Shown: piece by piece, positions 12,976 through 18,462 of the stretch
Position numbering within the stretch: position 1 is the stretch's first letter
Layout: the number at the start of each line of letters is the position of its first letter
Assembly (NCBI GenBank): GCA_003450555.1
Contig: DMFQ01000209.1
Coordinates: forward strand, 10,236-28,697
Source: Ktedonobacter sp.
Lineage (GTDB): Bacteria; Chloroflexota; Ktedonobacteria; Ktedonobacterales; Ktedonobacteraceae
Direction of reading: 5' to 3'
DNA: 18,462 bases
Position numbers and translations under genes: made by a program
The notes under the pieces: generated by a model
Seen by the model: only the letters and a program-made list of their open reading frames with translations
Databases searched by the model: none
What the model was told of the DNA's origin: nothing

Positions 12976-15456
12976 TTATTCCCCGTAAGGTACCCAAATA
13001 TTCTTCACTTGAGTCGACTCGCGCAAAAACTCCTCACCTTCACCCTGCTCCGCCTCCAACCAATCGCGCAAGTGCCCATAGTTGACCCACGTGCGCTTCA
13101 TATTGCCTGCCGAGGCCAGTTCAACGAGTTTGCTGCCCTCAGCCGAGCCAAAGTACCACATTGCATCTACATCGTCATGATCGGCCAATACCTGGCACAG
13201 AGTGTCGCGATCGCCCGTAATGATATTCACCACGCCAGCAGGGAGATCAGAGGTCTCGAAAACCTGATAGAAGTCGGTAGCGCTGAGGGGAGACTGCTGC
13301 GAGGGAATTACAACTACCGTGTTGCCCATGGCGATAGCGGGAGCAACCAGCGAGATAAAACCTAGCAAGGGGTACTCGTTGGGGCAGGCCATACCGATTA
13401 CACCGATAGCTTCGTTCATCGCCAGGACGACGCCGCGCAGTGGTGGACGATGGACGACACCTTCAAACTTGTCGGCCCAGGCACCGTAACTGAAGAGACG
13501 CGAGATAGCTACTTCCACCTCGCCGGAGGCGTCCACCAGGGGTCGTCCTGTCTGCTGAGCAATGCGCCGTGCAAATTCGTTTTCACGTATTGCCAGGTTT
13601 TCCGCGATGTAATAGAGGATTTGCGCGCGATTATGCGTCGTGCCATTGGTCCAACCGCTGGCGGCATGAGCAGCTTCAACCGCGTTACGTATATCTTTGC
13701 GATTGCCCTCACCTACCTGGCCAATAACGCGTTGCTGCGGATCGACGATATCGCGGCTATAGCCGGAATCTGGCCGCACCTGCTTGCCTTTGATAAACAG
13801 TTTTGGCGTGCGATCAATGGGCGGCAGCAAATCGGTAGTGCCGTTTCCACCGTTAGCAGGCCAGGCACTATGCTCATTTGTCTGCTCGTCATCATCCTCG
13901 GGAGCGATTGACTGCATTCCCTCGAACGTTTTTTCGCCTGATGTGGCTGCTCCGTTGGTAACTATGGCATGTTGCGCTTTCCCTTGAGCTTCCCACGCAG
14001 GTCGTACATATTCGTACAGTCCCTCTTTGCCACCTTCGCGACCGAAGCCGCTTTCACGGTACCCACCAAAGCCGCTCGAAGCATCAAACATATTCGTACA
14101 GTTGATCCACACGCTGCCTGCCTTCAGCCTGGGCGCGATATCCAGGGTCAGGTTGATGTTCTCGCTCCATACGCTGGCCGCCAGCCCATAGCGGGTATTG
14201 TTGGCGAGGGCAACCGCTTCAGCGGGAGTGCGGAAAGTCATCGATACAAGCACCGGACCGAAGATCTCCACCTGGGCAATGCTTGTCGAAGGAGCAACAT
14301 TGGTGAAAAGCGTTGGAGGGAAGAAATAGCCCTCTGTCGGGCAGGCCCACGAGGGCTGCCACATGACCGCACCTTCCTCGACGCCCTGTGCGACCAGTCG
14401 CTGGATCTCCTTGAGTTGACCAGGAGAGACGATCGCCCCCATATCCACCGCTTTATCCAGCGGGTCGCCCAGACGAAGTTTCTCCATACGGACACGCAGT
14501 TTATTGATTAACGTATCGGCGATGTCTTCCTGCACAAGCAAGCGCGAACCGGCGCAACACACCTGACCCTGGTTGAACCAGATAGCGTCAACCACGCCCT
14601 CCACCACGCTATCCAGGTCGGCGTCATCAAAAACGATAAAGGGCGATTTGCCGCCCAGCTCAAGCGAGAGCTTTTTGCCTGAACCAGCGGTAGCGCGGCG
14701 AATACTGCGTCCTACATCGGTCGAGCCGGTAAAGGCGATTTTATTGACGTCTGGATGGCGCACTAGCGCCTCGCCAACCTGCGATGCTTCGCCCGTCAGG
14801 ATGTTGACCACTCCAGGGGGAAGCCCGACCTCCTGCATAATTTCAGAGAATTTGAGGGCGGTCAGTGAAGTGTAACGGGCCGGCTTCAATACTACTGTAT
14901 TCCCCATCGCCAGAGCCGGGGCTATCTTCCATGCCATCATAAGCAGGGGAAAGTTCCAGGGAATGATCTGTCCGACGACTCCGACAGCCTCATAGCCAGG
15001 CAGTTCCGAGGACATCAACTGCGCCCAACCGGCGTGATAGTAAAAATGGCGCGCGACGAGCGGGATATCCAGGTCGCGCGTTTCTCGGATAGATTTGCCA
15101 TTGTCCAGCGCTTCAAGCACTGCCAGCAAGCGCGAGTGTTTCTGAATGTGACGCGCGATGGCATACATATAGCGAGCGCGTACATGGCCTGGCGTCTTGC
15201 CCCAGGTTTCAAATGCCGTACGGGCGGCAGCTACGGCTGCATCGACATCGGCGCTATTAGCAGCGGCAACCTGTGCCAGGGCTTTCCCATTGGCGGGGTT
15301 GATGCTGTCGATATACTGTCCGCTAGCGGGAGTCACCCACTGATTGTTGATAAAGAGGCCAAAGGGTTGGCGCTCCTTGATCCACTGCAAGGCTGGAGCA
15401 GCTGACTCTGGAGCAGGTCCGTACTCCATGGTTGCAAAAATGTCCATCACGTTCAT
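12976..15456 (-). CDS. ALDH16-like bifunctional-architecture aldehyde dehydrogenase
   Basis: This 826-residue protein has two aldehyde-dehydrogenase units. Residues 1-490 are complete: the start (MDIFATMEYGPAPES) matches the ALDH16 opening, Glu266 lies in LELGGKS and the nucleophile is Cys300 in GQVCCAGSR, 34 residues apart as in ALDH2. A Glu/Asp/Thr-rich linker (about 492-550) joins a second unit (about 550-826). The second unit keeps an NAD-domain-like fold (AIAMGNTVVVIPSQQ, LPAGVVNIITGD) but lacks the catalytic Glu/Cys segment. This is the ALDH16 arrangement known in animals and some bacteria, where the second unit is structural. It should oxidise an aldehyde to an acid with NAD+. The start is chosen by GGGAGG 5 nt upstream; a longer frame from 15519 would overlap deoC by 47 nt. 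It begins 16 nt after the deoC stop, so acetaldehyde from DeoC is the likely substrate (inference). Confidence 0.9.
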   Translation of the reverse strand: MNVMDIFATMEYGPAPESAAPALQWIKERQPFGLFINNQWVTPASGQYIDSINPANGKALAQVAAANSADVDAAVAAARTAFETWGKTPGHVRARYMYAIARHIQKHSRLLAVLEALDNGKSIRETRDLDIPLVARHFYYHAGWAQLMSSELPGYEAVGVVGQIIPWNFPLLMMAWKIAPALAMGNTVVLKPARYTSLTALKFSEIMQEVGLPPGVVNILTGEASQVGEALVRHPDVNKIAFTGSTDVGRSIRRATAGSGKKLSLELGGKSPFIVFDDADLDSVVEGVVDAIWFNQGQVCCAGSRLLVQEDIADTLINKLRVRMEKLRLGDPLDKAVDMGAIVSPGQLKEIQRLVAQGVEEGAVMWQPSWACPTEGYFFPPTLFTNVAPSTSIAQVEIFGPVLVSMTFRTPAEAVALANNTRYGLAASVWSENINLTLDIAPRLKAGSVWINCTNMFDASSGFGGYRESGFGREGGKEGLYEYVRPAWEAQGKAQHAIVTNGAATSGEKTFEGMQSIAPEDDDEQTNEHSAWPANGGNGTTDLLPPIDRTPKLFIKGKQVRPDSGYSRDIVDPQQRVIGQVGEGNRKDIRNAVEAAHAASGWTNGTTHNRAQILYYIAENLAIRENEFARRIAQQTGRPLVDASGEVEVAISRLFSYGAWADKFEGVVHRPPLRGVVLAMNEAIGVIGMACPNEYPLLGFISLVAPAIAMGNTVVVIPSQQSPLSATDFYQVFETSDLPAGVVNIITGDRDTLCQVLADHDDVDAMWYFGSAEGSKLVELASAGNMKRTWVNYGHLRDWLEAEQGEGEEFLRESTQVKNIWVPYGE

Positions 15457-15461
15457 ACTGG

Positions 15462-15467
15462 CCTCCC
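15462..15467 (-). promoter_or_regulatory. Ribosome binding site deciding the ALDH16 start
   Basis: GGGAGG on the minus strand ends 5 nt before the ATG at 15456 and lies just after the deoC stop (15473-15475). It excludes the longer in-frame start at 15519. Confidence 0.8.
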
Positions 15468-15472
15468 TCGAC

Positions 15473-16495
15473 CTACACCATCGGGTTATAGTGTGCCGCC
15501 GCATAGTGACCGGTGACAAAATACGAAAGCTGTCGTTCTATATCGGAGAGCAGGCCACTGGCACCTATACGGAAGAGCGTGTTGTGTAACCAATCGTTCC
15601 CTAACTCTTCTTTCATCAAAATCAACCAATCGAGCGCTTCTTTAGCGCTGCGAATGCCGCCCGCCGGTTTAAAGCCGACCTTAAAGCCAGTCTGCTCGTA
15701 ATAATCGCGAATGGCACGTACCATGACGATACCCACGGGAAGTACGGCATTGACAGGCTCTTTGCCGGTTGAAGTTTTGATAAAGTCAGCGCCCGCCATC
15801 ATACAGACCAGGCTGGCCATACCGACGTTGCGCAAGGTGGCAAGTTCGTACGTGGCAAGGATGGTCTTCATATGAGCATCGCCACAGGCCAGGCGAAAGG
15901 CGCGAACTTCATCATAGAGTGCCTGCCAGTTGCCTGTGAGCACGTGAGCGCGTGAAATAACGATATCAATCTCTGCTGCTCCTGCCTTCACCGATGCATC
16001 AATCTCTGCCAGTTTTTGCTCCATAGGGTTCTGACCAGCGGGAAAGCCTGTCGAAACGGCCGCCACTGGAATATCCGAACCGCGCAGGGCCTCGACCGCG
16101 ACCGGCACCAGGTTATGATAGACACAAACCGCTCCAACCTGCACATTTAAACTGTTGGCGCCCAGTCCCTGTAGTATCTCCGGGCGCACAGGTTGACGAG
16201 CCTTGGCACAAAGACGCAGCACGTTACCAGGAGTATCGTCACCTGCCAGGGTGGTGAGGTCGATACAGGTGATGGCGCGCAGTAGCCATGCCGCCTGCCA
16301 CTCTTTCTTGACGGTGCGCCGCGTGCTCATAGTAGCGGCGCGTCGTTCGACCGCGCTGCGGTTGATGTGAACTCTGCTCACCCATTCCATATCCAACGGC
16401 ATGCCTGGATTTCGCTCAGGATGCACTATTGCGGCAGGTTGTTGGATTGTTTCGGACTGCGCTTCATTTCCTGTTCGTCGTTTGGTTGTGGTCAT
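15473..16495 (-). CDS. deoC: Deoxyribose-phosphate aldolase
   Basis: This 340-residue class I aldolase splits 2-deoxy-D-ribose 5-phosphate into acetaldehyde and glyceraldehyde 3-phosphate, in deoxynucleoside catabolism in the cytoplasm. The Schiff-base lysine is Lys240 in DFIKTSTGK, the second active-site lysine is Lys276 in GFKPAGGIRS, and the acid Asp177 is in AEIDIVIS. These correspond to E. coli K167, K201 and D102. The motifs CIDLTTL and VAAVSTGFPAGQ also fit. It is longer than E. coli DeoC (259) because of a polar N-terminal extension of about 70 residues, as in some actinobacterial-type enzymes. The ATG at 16495 has GAGGG about 9 nt upstream. It is followed closely by the ALDH16 gene and preceded by a 114-bp gap after the hydrolase gene, in which I see no clear complete promoter (an isolated TTGACA lies just after the hydrolase stop). 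Confidence 0.95.
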   Translation of the reverse strand: MTTTKRRTGNEAQSETIQQPAAIVHPERNPGMPLDMEWVSRVHINRSAVERRAATMSTRRTVKKEWQAAWLLRAITCIDLTTLAGDDTPGNVLRLCAKARQPVRPEILQGLGANSLNVQVGAVCVYHNLVPVAVEALRGSDIPVAAVSTGFPAGQNPMEQKLAEIDASVKAGAAEIDIVISRAHVLTGNWQALYDEVRAFRLACGDAHMKTILATYELATLRNVGMASLVCMMAGADFIKTSTGKEPVNAVLPVGIVMVRAIRDYYEQTGFKVGFKPAGGIRSAKEALDWLILMKEELGNDWLHNTLFRIGASGLLSDIERQLSYFVTGHYAAAHYNPMV

Positions 16496-16609
16496 ATGTC
16501 ATTTCCCTCTGGCAATGCATGGAAGAAAGCGATGGTACGCATGGGCTACTATAATAATCACATATGTATCTTCATGCATGAGAGGGAAGGTTGTCAAGCA
16601 GGGCGACTC

Positions 16610-18313
16610 CTAACTTTGAGTTCCTCCTGAAGGTATAATCGGCAATACCACCGCCGATGGGTGCTCCTTATCATGATAAACCCTCTGCTCCGCTACCTCC
16701 ATTAAGAACGATTGACCCAGAGGCGCACCCGTATTGAGATTGCGGTCGAACTTCGGGAAGGCGCTAGAACTGATCTCCAAGCCGATACGGTGACCTGCTT
16801 TGAAGACCTGCGCGGTATTCCAGCAGTCTATAGAGTAGTGGTAAATGTGCCCCGGTTCGATCAAGGATGGACGGCCCATACCCTCACGGAAACGAGCGCG
16901 TACCATGCCGTCACTGAGTCGCTGCGTGAAACCCGTCGGCCAAATATCTACCAACTTTGCCATAAAGTCGGTGTCCAGCGCCGAGGAGGAGGCGTAGAGA
17001 TCTACGCGGATAGGACCGGTGACCTCCGTATCTTCCTCTAGAGGTGGGGTCACGTAGACCAGGACATCGTCGCGTCGTTCGATGGACGCGTAGTCATCGG
17101 GGCCACCAACTTGCGATGAGGTAGGGTCAGTAATGAATGGCACTGGTCGGCTGGGATCATAGCGATAACTATCCGCACGCTCACCTGAGCCTGGTTTGGC
17201 TGGTGCAAGCGATCCATCTCCAAAGCGACTGTTGGCACTGCCGCTGCTGTGGAGATAATACGGCGTCCATTGAGTGCGCGCCAGAGGCCATTCCTGTTCA
17301 TCGCGCCACTGGTTTGTCCCCATAACAAAAATACGAACGGGAGCCTCGCTTTTTTCAGCACGCGCATTCTCTGTAGAACCTTTGAGCCAGTGATCGAACC
17401 AGTGCACCTCTTCAGTGCGCAGGTCAATCAGTGATTGTGGGCCAAAGTCAACTTCCCCAAGCCTGGAGACACTATTTACCTGGTGTCCCCACGGGCCCAT
17501 GATTAAACGCTGACTGGCACGCGCCGCAGAGGTGGCCGAGCTCGTGGTCATGCCGATATAGTTCAGCGGAGTGCCAATCTGTTCGTCATCATACCAACCT
17601 GAAATGTGCAAGACCGGTACACCTACGCGCTCAAACTTGTCCTGGTAACAAAGGGGCTGCCAGAACTCGTCCAGTTGCGCGTGCTCTATATCTGCACGCC
17701 AGTGCTTGTTGTAGCGTCCTGCTCGCTCGTCCATTGTCAGGAGTGGAAGATGCATATAGACCTCTGACCAATCCACAGCCTCCATCAACTGGTTGGTGCG
17801 CCCACTGACAAAGTGTAACCAGCAGAGGTGCATCGGCGAGGGCAGTCCCGTTGGCGTCTCGACAAATGGATCTGAAGGTGTGACGCGGACAACCATCGCA
17901 CGCAGGTGAGGAGGCTGATGAAGCGCTGTCAACCATTGGATGCAGCCTGGATATGAACTGCCTTCAGTACCTATGTTGCCATCTGACCACGGCTGCACAG
18001 CGAGCCACTCTATTGTATCGTAGCCATCCTGACCATCGTTGACGTAGGGAACGAACTGACCATCAGAGTCCCCACGTCCGCGTACATCCAATGCGACATA
18101 AACATATCCATGTCCTGTGAAATAGTGCGCACGCTCAAGGATGTGAACATCTGCTTTCAAATAGGGGGTACGCAGCAATACAACCGGCCATTTTGCCGTT
18201 TCTGCTGTCTCTCCTACCGAAAGGTAGATGTCAGCAGAGAGTGTTATGCCGTCACGCATGGGCACACGCTGGTCGAACAGAATGCGTATCCGCTGGGTAT
18301 CTGAAGTGGTCAT
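16610..18313 (-). CDS. CocE/NonD family (X-Pro dipeptidyl-peptidase S15-like) hydrolase
   Basis: This 567-residue serine hydrolase has an N-terminal alpha/beta-hydrolase domain and a C-terminal jelly-roll (PepX_C-like, from about 380). The catalytic triad is visible: Ser120 in GSSYPG, Asp242 in SGWYDDE and His277 in GPWGH, in the order found in cocaine esterase (S117, D259, H287). The motifs LDVRGRGDSDG and LLRTPYLKA also fit the family. Such enzymes cleave acyl esters, cephalosporin esters or X-Pro dipeptides; the substrate cannot be read from sequence. There is no signal peptide, so it should be cytoplasmic. Length matches the family (about 550-650). GAAGGA is about 10 nt before the ATG. 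It lies 114 nt upstream of deoC on the same strand, but a functional link is not evident. Confidence 0.9.
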   Translation of the reverse strand: MTTSDTQRIRILFDQRVPMRDGITLSADIYLSVGETAETAKWPVVLLRTPYLKADVHILERAHYFTGHGYVYVALDVRGRGDSDGQFVPYVNDGQDGYDTIEWLAVQPWSDGNIGTEGSSYPGCIQWLTALHQPPHLRAMVVRVTPSDPFVETPTGLPSPMHLCWLHFVSGRTNQLMEAVDWSEVYMHLPLLTMDERAGRYNKHWRADIEHAQLDEFWQPLCYQDKFERVGVPVLHISGWYDDEQIGTPLNYIGMTTSSATSAARASQRLIMGPWGHQVNSVSRLGEVDFGPQSLIDLRTEEVHWFDHWLKGSTENARAEKSEAPVRIFVMGTNQWRDEQEWPLARTQWTPYYLHSSGSANSRFGDGSLAPAKPGSGERADSYRYDPSRPVPFITDPTSSQVGGPDDYASIERRDDVLVYVTPPLEEDTEVTGPIRVDLYASSSALDTDFMAKLVDIWPTGFTQRLSDGMVRARFREGMGRPSLIEPGHIYHYSIDCWNTAQVFKAGHRIGLEISSSAFPKFDRNLNTGAPLGQSFLMEVAEQRVYHDKEHPSAVVLPIIPSGGTQS

Positions 18314-18370
18314 CTCGATATGTTCCTTCTACTATTCGTAGTTTTACCACTATCCTTAATCCTGTTGCAA

Positions 18371-18399
18371 ATTATACGACGCCCTATCTTCTGAGAAAA
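18371..18399 (-). promoter_or_regulatory. Candidate promoter for the CocE/NonD hydrolase gene
   Basis: A perfect TATAAT (18371-18376, minus strand) lies 57 nt before the ATG. The hexamer at 17-bp spacing is a poor -35 (TTTTCT, 18394-18399). The -10 is convincing; the -35 is weak, so activation or an alternative spacing is possible. Confidence 0.45.
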
Positions 18400-18411
18400 G
18401 GGAAGATGATA

Positions 18412-18462
18412 GGTCTGAAAGAGGCCGTGCATGGCGACACCATGCACGGCCTCTTTCAGACC
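18412..18462. terminator. Perfect 23-bp inverted repeat at the window end (probable bidirectional terminator)
   Basis: The arms 18412-18434 and 18440-18462 are exact reverse complements around the 5-nt loop CGACA. Each arm has a GC-rich inner part (GAGGCCGTGCATGG) and an A/T-rich outer part (CTGAAA). The form resembles the inverted repeat at 5298-5356, which separates convergent genes. By analogy it probably ends a plus-oriented or neighbouring transcript that lies beyond the window. The window stops on its last base, so the arm could extend further. Confidence 0.6.

Noticed and set aside
15457..15519. N-terminal extension of the ALDH16 gene overlapping deoC
   Set aside because: GGGAGG 5 nt before the ATG at 15456 and the ALDH16-type start sequence favour the shorter protein; the extension is Arg-rich and reads over the end of deoC.

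Overview
The window (about 18.5 kb, roughly 50% GC) reads as bacterial chromosome. A tricorn protease, an ALDH16-type double-domain dehydrogenase, a TPR-CHAT protein next to a sigma factor and a double-zinc-finger protein, and mixed metabolic genes recall the large genomes of Ktedonobacteria (Chloroflexota). That placement is inference; no rRNA or other marker gene is present to prove it. I see no tRNA, rRNA, CRISPR array, insertion sequence or phage gene.

Left edge (1-570): a minus-strand carbamoyltransferase gene, most likely pyrB, runs off the left end. Upstream it has a consensus promoter (541-569), a leader that can encode a 44-residue peptide, and an intrinsic terminator (334-372) before the structural gene. 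This is the layout of a transcription attenuator. Positions 571-1034 hold no convincing gene. At 1035-1712 (minus) lies a membrane-anchored FKBP-type prolyl isomerase, divergent from a complete tricorn protease (1976-5299, plus). The tricorn gene and the convergent hutF (5348-6655, minus) share a perfect 25-bp inverted repeat that contains hutF's stop codon.

Centre (5348-11700, all minus): the transcription order is sigma-70-like factor, candidate 34-aa small ORF, soluble protein with two anti-sigma-type zinc motifs, TPR-CHAT caspase-like protease, then hutF only 19 nt further on. A sigma factor, a putative anti-sigma partner and a TPR-CHAT protease together suggest sigma activity controlled by proteolysis. 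The logic resembles the CRISPR-linked Craspase system (TPR-CHAT Csx29, Csx30, sigma factor), but no CRISPR component is present. This is the most interesting part of the window. The sigma gene has its own good promoter, with a 12-bp perfect palindrome just upstream.

Right side: a six-helix membrane protein of unknown function (12050-12847, plus) diverges from the sigma gene. A minus-strand set follows: CocE/NonD hydrolase (16610-18313), deoxyribose-phosphate aldolase (15473-16495) and ALDH16-like dehydrogenase (12976-15456). The last two are 16 nt apart. DeoC releases acetaldehyde and glyceraldehyde 3-phosphate, and the dehydrogenase is placed to oxidise the aldehyde. The window ends exactly at the last base of a perfect 23-bp inverted repeat.
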